A stretch of DNA of 64,000 bases, taken from the NCBI GenBank assembly GCA_964035545.1, contig OZ037765.1, positions 10,348,698 to 10,412,697 on the forward strand. The letters are read 5' to 3'. The position numbers and the translations under genes are program-made. The notes below the pieces were generated by a model, which was not told where the DNA came from, searched no databases, and was given only the letters and a program-made list of their open reading frames with translations. Below are positions 26,101-40,090 of this stretch, piece by piece. The DNA comes from Bugula neritina. Its lineage: Eukaryota > Bryozoa > Gymnolaemata > Cheilostomatida > Bugulidae. Each line of letters begins with the position of its first letter. Position 1 is the first letter of the stretch.

Positions 26101-29100
26101 ATGCCTGTGACCGATGTCCTTTGGGAAGATGCTACAACTGGACTGCTCACTGTAACACTAGGTCTCATTACTTGTTTGTATCTCTTCTGGCCAAAGATTT
26201 TGGAGAAAAGAAAATATCCACCAGGACCAATTCCTTTACCTTTTATTGGAAACAGTTATGCTGAATTTGCCTCTTCAAAAGCTCAATATAAATATGGTAA
26301 GACAAACTCAATTATATTATGTCCAAAAAGTTTTAAATGAATAACTATGGCTAATTTTAACAGCATATTTCTATATGCCATGGGTCTAGGCTTTAGTTGA
26401 TGTCATTTTATCATCATATGGTGATATGCTCCAATATTGGTAATGAGGAAAGTGAACAGCTATAGTAGTAAAAAGTTAGTTCAATTTCAAATGCTACTCC
26501 AACCTTCGTTCCTAAGCAAAAGAATAAATTGTGCTTGTAGAAAACTGGAAGACCAAATATGGCAACGTAGTTTCATATGTAATGCTGGGAAGATGGACAG
26601 TTGATTTATATGGCTATGATACCATTTACGAGGCGTTTGTAACCAATTCTCAAAGTTTTTCTGAAAGAGTTGACATAACTGGAATACGAAAGAAGCCATC
26701 AGGTATTGATCTATAGATTATTCTTTATTATGCGTTTCTATGTAATTCACAAGCACTGTACGTATATAAATATAATATAGTATACTTACTGTATAGTGTT
26801 TAGTGTACTTAAACTAACGATTCAGTCTTATATTATATACACAAGGATTAATGGTGCTCTTAATTTTTTTACTATCAGCTGCATTTTTAAAGAAACTGTT
26901 ACACATATATAATCACTGCGTTCAACAATAAAATGAGCATTTAACGTGAGTCACATTAGATGGATTTTCCATATGTGGATTCAAATGCAGTGAAATTCAC
27001 TATTGACCCAATGACTAATACTTCTTTATGCATGGCTACAAATGCAGCTGCAACTGTTATAGGTTTAATAAAAGGTGACAATTGGAAAGAGTTGAGAAGA
27101 CAAGCATTAATTGTTCTCAAAGATCACGGGATGGGAAAAACAAGTATTGAAAGCAAAATTTTAGAAGAGACAGGTGTGTATTAAAGTATTAATTGTATTA
27201 GTTAAATTTTATAATTATGCATTTAGAAATTGAAGTTCGATAACTGATCTCCGAATAATCTAAAATCTTAATTTTAAATTTGAGGCAAGAAGTAGAAAAT
27301 TTTAGTGTGTAGCTTTTTCTAAATTTTATTTTTCCTTGTAAAAGTTGATTCAAAATAATTTTAATACTGAAACATAACCTGCACCAGGATATAAGTTTTA
27401 TTTAAATATATCATTATTAATTTTTCTAAAAATGTTAGCAAAGCAATGGTGGCCCCTATTTGGTTAGCTGACATATTATGTTGTTCTAGGCTGATGGGTC
27501 ATCCATGCAGCAGCTAGAGTAACATAATTTCTCCTATCTTACAGAGAATGCAATGATCTGTAGGCAGCATAAAATTATTTTGAAAACAATACATTCCTAT
27601 GCTTAGAATGAAAAGTTCACTTGCAAAATCAAAGCATGTGAACGGAGTAAAACAATGTACTTAGTAGGCCTATTTATACTGGTGTATTAGATTATTAACA
27701 GCTGATTTTCAATTACCAACTTTCATTGTAGAGTATCTTCTTCCAGAACTTTCAAACCTGCAGGGAGTACAGGATAATCAGGCTTTCAAAATGGCAATGA
27801 GTGGTGCAGTTTCAAATGTTATAAACCAGATTGTGTTTGGCCATAGACTTGACTATAATAATCCCAATTTAGAGGGAATTCAGCAACACGAAACATACTT
27901 TTCAACAACTGCTAAATCAAACGTTCTGCCTTTGTATAAAGTAAGTTATGACCCTGAATTTGCTGTTTGTAGAAACACATCTTACACCGGCATGTATAGA
28001 TAATGGTAGATGGTTTTGTTGTGATTAGAATGTTTTTTCACAGAGTTTTTCGAATAAAGTCATTTGAAGAAGTTTGTAGTAAGCATCACAAGCTGTGATG
28101 TTTTTACTGCTTAAAATAAGTGAGATAGCTTTTGTAATAAATCCTTTTTACATTTCAAACTTCAGTACTCAAAAAAATTTTTTAGTATTGGCCATGGGAC
28201 CCTCTAAATCTGAAACAATTCAGAAAGTATTTTGAAACAGCTCAAACTTTCTTCAAATCAGAAATTGAGCAGCACAAGAAATCTTTAGATGTCAATGAAC
28301 CAAGAGATTATATTGATTCTTTCCTTGCTGAAGGAATCAAAACTGGAAATCCCACTTTTCTCAATGAGGGCAAGTTTTACGTACAACTCCTTATAATTAT
28401 TACTTATTTATATGTAGAAGTATTATTCAGTCATCATTAAGGAGTTGTATTGGGTAACTAAAAACTTTCTGAATTTGATGGAAATTGTATTTTTACTTAT
28501 TGAAACAAACATTTTATTAATATATATTCATATTCTTATGCATTAATAGGCATAAACACAATGCATTAACTGTCTATTATTATATTATATAGTATTACCA
28601 ATATGTGGGTCAAGTGCAAAAATGTTCAAACATTCCACTAAAAATATATAATTTTGTGGCACTGTATATAAGGAACGATATATAATTGAACAGCCATTGG
28701 AAATGCTAAAAAAGGTGATCTTTCTCGCTTGCTTATATTCACTACTTTATAAAGAGTGCATAGATTGGTACCTATTTTGCACTACAGCTAGAAGTAAACA
28801 GTGAGCTTACTAAATGTAGCGCTACGCATGTTTCACCATTTTAGAAAAATATGACAACAATTAGCTGTTTTTTGGAATTAGCCTAATTTTGCTAACAACT
28901 GTTTTCTTAAATATAGAAGACCTTTTAACATCAATCAACCAGCTGTATGTGGCTGGACACGATACAAGCAGCACTACTTTGACATGGGCTCTCTTGTTTC
29001 TAATCAACTATCCTAAGTGTCAGCAGAGAATGTATGAAGAAATCCAAAAGACTATTGGTGAGACAAGGTTTCATTTTTACATTTATAGATTTGTGTAGTG

Positions 29101-30503
29101 GTAAAATTATATTTGATTTATAACAAGCGTAAATAATGCAAACAGTTGCGACCTGTTCATATACAACATATTCAGCAATAATTACAATTATAGACTATAG
29201 TTCCTCATAAATTAGTATTTATCATGTGCCAAAAAATAAAAGCAACAAACTAAAAATTGAAGAGGATCAAAAATTAAAGCTCTATAAGGTTCAACTAGAC
29301 TTTATGTGAATTTTCAAGTTCAAAGGTTACGCTTAAGCTTAAAGGCTCCCTGACACACTTCATTTATGTAGCATTAAAATATTCATATATATCTTAACTA
29401 TCATCTTTAGACTTTCAAAAGGTTTCATGCTCAAACAATCTTGTGTTATAATCAGTTTTGTGCAAACTTGTCTTGAATTAACTTGAGATTTCTGATGCTT
29501 GCTGACGTTCAGTCAACTCTGAACTTCGTGGTATTATAAAACTGTTAGCAATTATTACTGACTTTCATTGCATACTATCCTTAGCTGCTGCAACACACAT
29601 ACAAACCATTCAACTGGCTTGAAAGCTCAAACTCTTTCTAACACTCCCTAAATTCAAACCACTGACCTTATGTTTACTAGCCATGCTTGCAGTGCTTTAA
29701 CCCCTAGAGGAAAGCTGCTCCCAAATTGAAAAAGCTGTACATCCTTAAAATATTAGGGGTTTTTCTCACTTTGAAAAAATCTCTTAGTGGCTAAAATGTA
29801 TGAACTGTTTTTAAGCAATAAGTCTTCCTCAAGAAGTAGAATTAGTAATGAAAATAGTACGCTTAGCATGTTGACACTTTCTTGTAGGTAGTCGATCAGT
29901 GAGTTGGAAGGATAGAGAAGAGATGCACTATACTCAAGGGTTTATACATGAAGTGTTGAGATGTGGTGGAATCGCTGGGATGACATTGCCACACAAGTGT
30001 ACAGCTGACACTGTGATTGGTGGACATCTTATTCCAGAGGGTAGGGTGTTAGCTGTATCTTAATCTATGCAACAACATTGTATGTCTTATATGCTGAATT
30101 TTGCAGCTAGCTTATTCTGTATAAACATAAAAATAACATTATCATTGATCAAAAGACCTTGCACTTTAATGTTATAGGTTCAGTGGTATTTGGAAACCTC
30201 TACAGCACATTCTATGACGAAAGTGTCTTTCCAGATTCCTATTCCTTTAAACCGGAGAGATATTTAAATGAAGAAGGAAAGTTTGTTAAACCAACTGGAA
30301 AACAGATGTTACCATTTAGTATTGGTAAAAGGGGGTGTTTAGGGGAGGGTTTAGCTCGTACCGAAATATTTATGTTCCTTGTAAGCATTGTGCAGCACTT
30401 CCAGGCTAAGAGTGTGGGAGACAATAAGGCAGCTGAAGAAGGTGTTGATATATTCACACATTCGCCTAAACCTTTTAAGTTTGTACTTGAAAGTAGAGAA
30501 TAA
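26101..30503 (+). CDS. Cytochrome P450, CYP2-like, copy A (8 coding exons, 493 aa)
   Basis: Microsomal haem-thiolate monooxygenase. Exons: 26101-26296, 26541-26702, 27063-27173, 27732-27940, 28186-28369, 28917-29057, 29888-30040 and 30178-30503, all in phase, stop TAA. Residues 12-31 form an N-terminal membrane anchor, followed by the proline hinge PPGPIPLPFIGN (40-51). Next are the C-helix WKELRR, I-helix AGHDTS (300-305), K-helix EVLR (356-359), KPERY (410-414) and the haem loop PFSIGKRGCLG with Cys439. The length is normal for an ER P450. Intron 5 starts with GC instead of GT (see the separate entry). Copy B, 12.5 kb downstream, has the same exon structure. The hinge, WKELRR and haem-loop wording fit clan 2; subfamily and substrate cannot be told. 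Confidence 0.95.
28370..28375 (+). other. GC-AG intron donor in P450 A
   Basis: The exon ends AATGAGG and the intron starts GCAAGT. The same site in copy B (46075) is GTAAGT. GCAAGT with AG before it is the usual consensus of the minor GC-AG class, and phase is kept, so it is probably functional. Confidence 0.8.
29575..29730 (-). mobile_element. tRNA-derived SINE, copy 6, degenerate
   Basis: Minus-strand relic in intron 6 of P450 A. The recognisable parts are the head complement (TTTAACCCCTAGAGGAAAGC, GCTGCTCC) and GACCTTATGTTTACTAG. The tail is lost. Confidence 0.65.
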
Positions 30504-31975
<1,472 letters not shown>

Positions 31976-31977
31976 CT

Positions 31978-32212
31978 GAATGAATTGAAAAATGCAGTTT
32001 CAGCTAAAAGTTCTATACGGGTTAGCCTTTAGTGACCATTACAGCTGAAGAAAGTGCCTTAATTTATATGAAACACACTTGTACTTATAACTAGCTAGTT
32101 GATATAATATAGGACTGTAATATTTGATTCTATTCTATCCAATCAACTATTATTATCTTATCACTGTGTTGTATGGATATAAATAGCCTTGTAAGCCAGC
32201 TGTGGCATACCC
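31978..32212 (+). promoter_or_regulatory. Orphan copy of the P450 A promoter
   Basis: Strongly similar to 25310-25560, including TTAGCCTTTAGTGACCATTA, CTTGTACTTATAACTAGCTA, TATAATATAGGACTGTAATA and the TATA box (TATAAATA, 32178-32185), ending TGTGGCATACC. No P450 exon follows; similarity stops where the hAT-like element begins. It is presumably the promoter of the middle P450 whose exon relics lie at 40091-41533. Confidence 0.85.
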
Positions 32213-32215
32213 TAT

Positions 32216-32547
32216 ACCAAGGCTGTCCAACAGGTGGCCCCAGGGCCGGATGTGGCCCCCAGCTTACATTTATGTGGCCCTCAAAGGCATAAAACTAAAA
32301 TTATTTTTCACAGGTATACACACGATTTAGAGTGAAAAACTACATTTTAAATGTCTTATTTATACCCATATTACAAAACTTGCAGTATCTATTGGTACTT
32401 TATTGTGTAATGCTTTATGAGAATTTGCAATAGATGAGTTGAAAATACTGATGCTGTGCCCCCCCCCCCCCCCAGTTCAATCTAAAGTTTCCAATGTGAC
32501 CTTCACCATGAAATATTCAGTAACCACTCTGGAAAGGTTGGCCTAAA
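32216..32547. mobile_element. hAT-like non-autonomous element, 330 bp
   Basis: Starts AAGGCTGTCCAACAGGTGGC and ends GGAAAGGTTGGCC, with imperfect terminal inverted repeats. It contains a 16-base C run at about 32460 and shares its core with 2783-3076. It breaks the orphan P450 promoter. Confidence 0.65.
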
Positions 32548-32573
32548 CATTCAACTGGTGTTATAAATTATTA

Positions 32574-32720
32574 TTCTTTATTAATGAAAGGGAGATGTTA
32601 TTAATGAAAGGGAGATGTCATAATATAATAGCTGTTTATGTTATAAGCTCCTCCCACTTGTATCTATCTATATAAATACAGTGTTTTATATAATTCATTC
32701 AACCTAATAAACTAGTAAAT
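32574..32720. repeat. Short tandem duplication and possible solo-LTR fragment
   Basis: TTATTAATGAAAGGGAGATG occurs twice in tandem at about 32578-32616. What follows (TGTCATAATATAATAGC, TATATAAATACAG, AATAAAC) has LTR-like composition, but no second end or target duplication was found. Low certainty. Confidence 0.3.
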
Positions 32721-32979
32721 GGTTCACATCTTTATAAACTCCTACAAATTATCACAATTAATGACCACTATATATAAATAAGTCACAACAAAACAAACAA
32801 TTACTACAATGATCTAAATATATTAAGTAAGTAGAACAAAATATTCAAAAAATGTTCAATAATAAAGGATGACACAATGAGCGACACAATGATGCCTTAA
32901 TTGAACGTTTACTGAGTTTACAGATTGACAGTACAATATGTAAATCTTTCATGCAACTGTTTACTATATAAATTTCAAT

Positions 32980-35900
32980 ATGTTCTCGTTTATACTAATT
33001 TCTCTAATTCTCCTGCTGGCATTCACTCTCATGGCAGCCAAATTGTATCAGTAAGTAATATTTCTTCAATGAATATAATAATATTTATGGCAATTTTCTG
33101 TTATCTTCATCATTTGACACTTTTATGCGTATAATGTTTTTGCTTTGATTTGTTGAAATTTTGCTGCCTTTAAATTATGAAATATTTACATTTAATGTGG
33201 TGATTATTTGTTACAGCAAGTGGGAGGTAATTTTTTATGATTGCGTGGTACTTAGAGTCATTTTCAAAGAGTGTTTCTGTTTAAAATATAGAGCTGTGAG
33301 CAGCCAAGGTGGGAGTCAGAGGTAAGAAGAAGTTTCATAAATGCAGACATATTTCCTGTAAATCCAATAATATTGAGATGTTGGTAGTTTAATTATTAAA
33401 TTGGATGTTTAGGACATTGATCTTCATATTAAGTGTTATAATATTGTAGTACAGGCTAATGAAACATCAACTGTTCTTAAATATTATAATGTGTGCTTAT
33501 TGAATGTTTGGTAGCAGCAAAGACAAACAGGAGAAAGGCTTAAAGAAGGCAGAGGTTCTTTCAACTTATGCCCCTTTACACGCATGTGATATCCTACCAA
33601 ACAATGTAGGAAAACCAAGTGAAAATCATGGGCATAGAGAATTGGGTTCCTGTAAGACTACTCAAGCCAATACACAAATATGTGATAAGAATGCCAAAAC
33701 TAAGCGCTGGACATGGAATGACTGCGGGTGTAACGGTGCCTGCTGGCATGGGAAGTCAGCTGCCAATGTAACAGCATCTTCTCTCTCATTGGCCACAGAT
33801 CAGCTGATACAAGAAACTAACAGAAGTCAACCAAGAAGAGCAGCTCCTCTCTCCAATTCTCCAGCTACAGAGCCAATACAGTTGGAGGATTTCCTGAAAA
33901 AGTTCCAAGGAACTGGAACGCGGCCAAAAACTCATAAACTTTACCTTCGGCCAGAAATTATTATGCGTAAGTTCAAATAATTACTCACTTATTCTGTGTC
34001 GGTTTATTTTTAATTTATTAGATAGTCTAAACTGTAAATCTAGGATGTCGTTTTTATACTATCTTTAACACAAAATCTTGTCTCCAAATAGAAACATTTG
34101 CATTGCAATGTTACAGCAAACACTGATACTGAGCTGTACAAAACTCTCAAACCCACCACAAAACTATCCAGAAGTCAAATGAAAGGTTTGAACAAGAAGA
34201 GAAAACAATCCCCTCGAAATAGAATAAGCACATCAGCACCTCAAAATGCTGCACCCAGACAAGTGCTTCAGAAGCAAATGCAAAAGACATTCACTTCCGA
34301 TGATGGAATTGAATGGAAATCATTGCCACTTTTCTCCAAAGAATATATGAATAGAGAAATCACTGATTGTGAAGGTACAACATCCATTCCTTTTGTTAGA
34401 ACAGTACATACATTTTGTAAAGTAAGATTAACACTTTTGCTTTTATTGCAACAAAAATTTTCAAATTAACTTGCTGTTATTTCAATAGATGAGTTGAAGA
34501 AGGATATAGCGTCTCTCAAATGGGATATTAAGGAGTTGGGAGTCAAAAAGACAGAAGCTGATGATATTATCAAAAATTCTGTTGAACAAATCAGTGACAT
34601 ACCCCTAAAAGCGCAAGAGGCCAATCAAAGAGCATTCACTAAACCTCAAATTTTACCTGGTAGGATAATATTTCAATATTTATTATCTTACAATAAAATG
34701 AAAGCTAATAAAGTAATATTTTATACTCAACTACATTTTGTTTCTTTTACATATTTGTAGAGAAAGCAACAAACTTCAGCTGCTAGTGAATATCTTGCAA
34801 AACTTTTTACTTTTCAATATACTGTGTCACTTAGTCAAATATCAAATTGTTAATTCTTAAATGATTTGTACTTTGTTGCTTGAATAATTCAGCAGTCAAA
34901 TGAAAACATAGCCTTTGTGAAAGAATGAGTTCTAAGCACACTAATAACTTGTAATCAGTCACATTAATCAATATATATATAACCAAATCTTGTGTAATTG
35001 TGCCTTTTTATATAAAAAGTATAAGTGGAAACAACATTATTTCAATAGATGGAATACGAAACCAGTGTGTACCACAGTCTGGTGAACAAAAGGAAAAAGA
35101 GGTTAATGGAGAAAATAAACCTGTGAAACAGGATCTTAAACCAACTCAAGAAATTGATGATGGAAAACCCCCAACACTTTCTAACTTGTCTGGTAAATAT
35201 TAAAACTAGGAAATATCTACAAATTAGAAGCAAAATTTAAATCACTCAAGCTAGTTATCATTTGAGATAAATGTAATTTTAAAAGCTTTCAATTGTTTAG
35301 ATATGATATATAGGTAAATTATATATTAATTAAATCAATCAAAAATTTTGATTTGCATGTGTACATTTTTTTAACCCATATCAACTATTTTTATCCACAA
35401 AATTGGCAATACTAACTAATATTGTAAATCTATAATGGAAAGACAATTTTTTCTCATTACAAATAGCCAACGAATAACAAATATTATATTAGTCTTAAAC
35501 CATTATGTAGTGTTAAGCTGCAACACATTTGATATATTTTATAGAAGCTGGTGGAGACTCCATCAACCCCCCTCTCAATGCTCTCAGCCAATCAGTGAAG
35601 GAGACACGGCTCCCAGCTTGCGCCAAAACGTCTAGTGAAGTTCAGAATGGTAAGTATTCTTAAGTCAGCCAAATGGTTGTTGTAAGTGGCTATTATTATG
35701 TATGTTGAAGAGCACACCACAAATAAAACCAAAACAATCTTTACAAACCACACATCTAGTGTTTTAGAATGTCAAACAAATAGAAAAATTTCTTAAGACA
35801 GTGAGAAGTTGGTTTCTAATAAACAGGTTATAGTGAATTATAAAAAGATTAGTGAGGATCAGGATATCAAAACTTTAAAGAAAATCACTGTTATTTACTA

Positions 35901-36102
35901 TAGCATTGTGAAGCAGCCAATAGAATATAAGTAATAAAAATGAATGTAAATATTGCTATAATACATCAATCAGTATATAATATCAAAAGAAACACTATGA
36001 TATTTTGCAGAGCTTAGAGTAGTTCAAGAACCAGCTACACAGCAGAATCGAAGAAATAGAATCTTGAAGTTTTTCTGTTGCTGTGTTCAAGACAATGAAT
36101 GA
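32980..36102 (+). CDS. Unrecognised 440-aa protein with N-terminal hydrophobic segment (8 exons)
   Basis: I do not recognise this protein. Exons: 32980-33050, 33292-33321, 33515-33966, 34117-34374, 34489-34659, 35049-35192, 35545-35649 and 36011-36102. All have AG/GT borders and consistent phase; stop TGA. Residues 1-24 (MFSFILISLILLLAFTLMAA) are a signal peptide or signal anchor. Residues 99-114 hold a compact Cys motif, WTWNDCGCNGACWHGK. Residues 184-270 are basic (NKKRKQSPRNR). Residues 271-310 (DELKKDIASLKWDIKEL) look like a coiled coil. The C-terminus ILKFFCCCVQDNE could be lipid-modified. Basic stretches and the CCC end fit a cytosolic body behind a membrane anchor better than a secreted protein. 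The gene lies between the orphan P450 promoter and the P450 relics. The 30-nt second exon is needed to keep phase. Confidence 0.72.
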
Positions 36103-37173
36103 GGTTAGAGCTCAATATAAATACATTTTCTCAAAAACTTCAAAGCTGTTAATGTATTCATATATTTAGATTGTTATCTTTTATATCAGACTCTCACAAT
36201 AGCTATTAGTCATTTGTTCTGTTCATTTTCGCTTGTCTTCTCATTTCACATACTCAATGTATTCACTTTACACTATGTTTCTGTTTATTATCTAGACCTT
36301 CTACATGAACCATTCAACACTACAGCATATACTATCTGATGTGTAGATGGATTACTCAGTCAAGAAATGCTCATATAATTCCTATTCTCTGGATTTTTTT
36401 TTATTGAAATCCGCTTTGTCTCTCAAGTGCTCAGAGACCAGAGCATGCAAATTTACATGCCTTGTTGCTTACTTTATTGAACTTCATGTAACCTGCTCTA
36501 GTTGTTTGAATTTTTTTCTAAAAGAAACTATAAATTATTTTGCTGTTTTATTCGCTTAATCATTCATTCACTTAGTTAATATTGGTCATTATTTAGTAGA
36601 TATATATTAGTATAATATAAGGGAATGAATAATTACAGAGTATGATTATATGAGTTACTATAAAAACAATTTGAAATAACTCAAATGTCTACCTTGTGAG
36701 TTTTTCAGTTCAAAAAATCCTATCAAATAAAATTTATAAAACTTAATAAACTGGCACATAATTATTTATAATTATACTGCATTTGCTATACAAGCTGTTA
36801 TAAGAGTGCATAATTAAAAAACAATTCACTACAAATAAAAAATCTTAAACAATTATTACACAAACATAGGACATGCCTAATTGCAACACATGCATTCCCC
36901 TGTCTCTTTAAACAATCGAGTCAAACAGATCATAGTATCACAACCACACAACTCCTGCCCACATCACATCCTACATTCTTTACAAATTGTTTTTATCTAG
37001 AGCTGTCTACTCTCTGCATACTGTTGGTATAAATTGTTGGCTGGGTAATCATATTGGAAGCCATTTTACTAGAAAGAGTATAAATTAATTTGTAAATATA
37101 AGACATCATTATTTCTAATAAACACAATATAATTAACCTGAAGTTTTAGTTAAGTATAGCTACTATCTAAAGC

Positions 37174-37258
37174 AGGGCTGTCCAACAGGCAGCCACAGGG
37201 CCATGAAAAGATGCCATCTCAGTGGCCCTCACTCGGAAAAGGTTGATACCCCTGACCT
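37174..37258. mobile_element. hAT-like miniature element, 85 bp
   Basis: CAGGGCTGTCCAACAGGCAG at the left and GGAAAAGGTTGATACCCCTG at the right form imperfect terminal inverted repeats. The core (CAGTGGCCCTCA) is shared with the two larger copies, so this is an internal-deletion derivative. Confidence 0.7.
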
Positions 37259-37532
37259 AAGTCATTAGAAAGGCACATGAGTTCAAGGACTACAGCTTAT
37301 ACATATCATTGCATGGTTATTCAGCTAAATACTAAACAAGTGTCAAAGTGTCTGAAGTGTCCTTCACCTTCCAGTTCATCCTGAAGCAAGCTCAGACATT
37401 CTGTCATACTTTGGCTTCTTGGCTTGATGAGTTGCCTTTCTTGGCAGCCTAAAACATAATAAACCACGCACTCAAAACTCATGATATGTGAATGTCCAGC
37501 TATTTGCTACAAATTTTTTTAACTAAAGAGAA

Positions 37533-37735
37533 GAGGAGCAGCCATGGTCTAGGGGTTGGAGCACTGATAGGAAATACAAAGTCGGTGGTTCAAGCCTCAG
37601 TAAAGGTCATTGGTGATACTAGAAAGGGCATTCAGCTTCTTCAACATAATAGAAAATAAGTCTTTAGCTAGCTCAAACGAACTCGACTCCATTAGGGGTT
37701 CTCACCGGGATGGTGAGTATATAAATTCGAGTGGT
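37533..37735 (+). mobile_element. tRNA-derived SINE, copy 7
   Basis: Head GAGCAGCCATGGTCTAGGGG, box-B-like GGTTCAAGCC, centre GGTCATTGGTGATACTAGAA, tail TCTCACCGGGATGGTGAG. Near full length. No clear target duplication was found. Confidence 0.85.
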
Positions 37736-38339
37736 GATTTGACTAGATAAAAGGAGTAGTTACTTTTCAAACAGCTATAACTTCATAATAATTATAAAAA
37801 GGCTGTGATAAAATATTCCTGCAATATGCAAACACTGGTGCTGCGGTTTTGAAAGGCTTTAGCCATAACAAAAGTTCAAACACATTTCACAAAATTAACC
37901 CAAAAATTAAATGGAATTTTGCCAGTTGCATTTTGAATGATTTTTGAAATCGAAGTACAATAACTTACCATTCTCTGCTCACCACTGATTATTAAACTAG
38001 CCGGAAAATTTGCCAAGAGAAACTTGCGCTCCCTTCACCATGTAATGCTGCAGTAAATGATGTTATTTACTCACTTTAAGGCTAAAGTGTTTCCAACATT
38101 TGATTATAAATATCGCAAGATATTCTCCTGTGTATTTGAGCCTCAGTAGCTCGTAGAATCTTTCCAAATTTATATGTAAATGAATATAGTTATATCTATA
38201 TTATGTAGTCCCAGAAAGCTTTGTCACTGCATGGGTGCACCATTTGCTTCTGCTGAAAATGCATGATGTATATGGACACACTTCATTTATCCAGTTCCAC
38301 CACTAATTACCGTGTGTCACATTTCCACAGCATGCTAAA

Positions 38340-39889
38340 AACACTCTTGCTGCTGCTATTGTCTTGATACATCTACCTTATGCATCTCGTCTACTTTGGA
38401 AAATGGTTTATGCAGTTCTACTTCAATTTACACAGCGCTATATCCTGTTTAATTTATGTTCTAGCGGTTTTCCCGATATTCCACACCTTTATACTAGTTT
38501 TTTTTCACCTTTATTCATTTTAGACACTTGTAGATTGTTGTCAACATATGATATGCACTACAACTACAGATTGTTGTCAACAGATGGTGTACACACTACA
38601 CTATACCTGTATATTAATATCAACAAACTGTATACATAGTTGTGAGAATGTGTCTGTGTTATCTTTCAACACCTTGTCTTGTAGCTGAAGTTATGCCCCC
38701 CTACACTGCCACTGTCACTTACTCGTCTCTTAATTTGTATTCACGTGGAATGAATCCACGGGGTTTTGTGCGAAGTGCTGACAATAGTTCTGCACTGCCT
38801 CGTAAAAGTAATGTATACACTTTCATGGCAAGTGCAGTGCCATTGTTTTACTCTTATTTGTTAGTTTGAATTTTGTTCGTTTTTTAGTCGATGTGCTTCA
38901 TTGATTTTAATTCTAGAGTTATAAGTTTCATAGCAGATTCACAATGTTTCTATGGATAGTGCAGTTTGCAGCAACTAAGCAAAGGTTTTCCAAAATATAA
39001 AGCAATTGATATGTGATAATGTCACATTTTCTGACCTAAACTAGATCAATTACTGGAGCTAGATTGACTTATTCACTTTTAAAACTGTAACTATACTGAT
39101 CACCTAAAGAAACTGAAGCTGTAGGTACACAGTGATTTGCATGTTTCTAAACATACTCACAAGTTTGTTGTATATAACTTTTATCTATTTCTTACCTACT
39201 TTCCTGAGCTTTTTAAACCTTCATTATAGAGAGTGGAAGCATAACACGTCAAATCTGCTTGCAATTGTTTGCCCTCTTCAAATTTATCTGTTATTTTAAC
39301 TGCAAACATGTAGACTCAGCTCCCCCCCTCCCTCAACTGCAATGCTTGAGATTGACGGGGGTTGCTAGGTCAACTTCCTGTTATATTTTTCAGTTCACCT
39401 TGACCCTAATCTCAGACAAGTTTGAATCTGTTGTGTTTATTTGCATGTTCGCACTGCTGATCCCTTTTAGCTGCAGCTCACACTAGATTGCATGAACGGC
39501 TCATATTATCATTTGTAGAGTATTATCATCATCATAGCCATTGCACTCCTGGTTCCGATGCCTTGGGTGGAGGGGCGCCTCCCTACTCACCCGGCAATAT
39601 AATTCCCCCATCTCCTTTTAACTCTGATAGGGCTAACCACTCTTTACAAAATTATCACAAGCCATCAATGACTAGTTCACATGTACCTCAGCACATTGGT
39701 AAGGTTTCAGTCCAAGAATCCCCATCTAAGCGTCAGTTTTGTGATCTTCTACTGCCATTTATTTTAAGTTGGGTGCGTGCATTTTTGGTGACTGCTCATA
39801 AAGAAATAAGTAGATATAATTTTGCTGAGATGACAGCTGCTCTGTTCTTGCTCTTTCCGGTGGTGTGGGTCATTTTGAAAGTGGTTTAA
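38340..39889 (+). other. Series of coding-like plus-strand ORFs, possibly a transposon relic
   Basis: Four open stretches in the plus direction: 38340-38639 (HAKNTLAAAIVLIHLPYASR), 38688-38869 (VMPPYTATVTYSSLNLYSRG), 39259-39486, and 39514-39889, the last ending at a stop. The last is the most protein-like: GGGAPPYSPGNIIPPSPFN, then SKRQFCDLLLPFILSWVRAF and AEMTAALFLLFPVVW. The latter resembles the gag-type segment of some tyrosine-recombinase (DIRS-like) retroelements, but this is impression, not alignment. I could not join the pieces with convincing splice sites. It may be a decayed retroelement or the 3' exons of an unknown gene. Confidence 0.35.
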
Positions 39890-40090
39890 ATTACGTGTTG
39901 AGTTGAGTGTGTTTATGGAGATATTATTCATGAAAAATTTTGTATATTTCTTCTAAAACTCAGTGTAGATTAGCCTGTTCATTTTTAACGCTCACTGTCT
40001 TTGTTTTACACAATACATGAAATTATTGGATGTTTTTAGTGAAGCCCCTGCCATCCTTTAAAATGACCAATCAGATGACCGGGTCAGTTT

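Larger units (their letters stand above)
36103..38280. other. 3' flank of the 440-aa gene, non-genic
   Basis: It contains the short hAT-like element at 37174-37258 and the SINE at 37533-37735. Otherwise it is AT-rich with no supported coding exon. Confidence 0.45.

Noticed and set aside
26960-27062. Extra N-terminal coding sequence before exon 3 of P450 A
   Set aside because: It is open but precedes a good acceptor at 27062; copy B and the known P450 pattern begin the exon at GLI-x-GDNWKE.
33217-33226. A 10-nt candidate microexon (CAAGTGGGAG) with AG and GT borders in the 440-aa gene
   Set aside because: Including it puts the later exons out of frame; the model without it is open to the stop.
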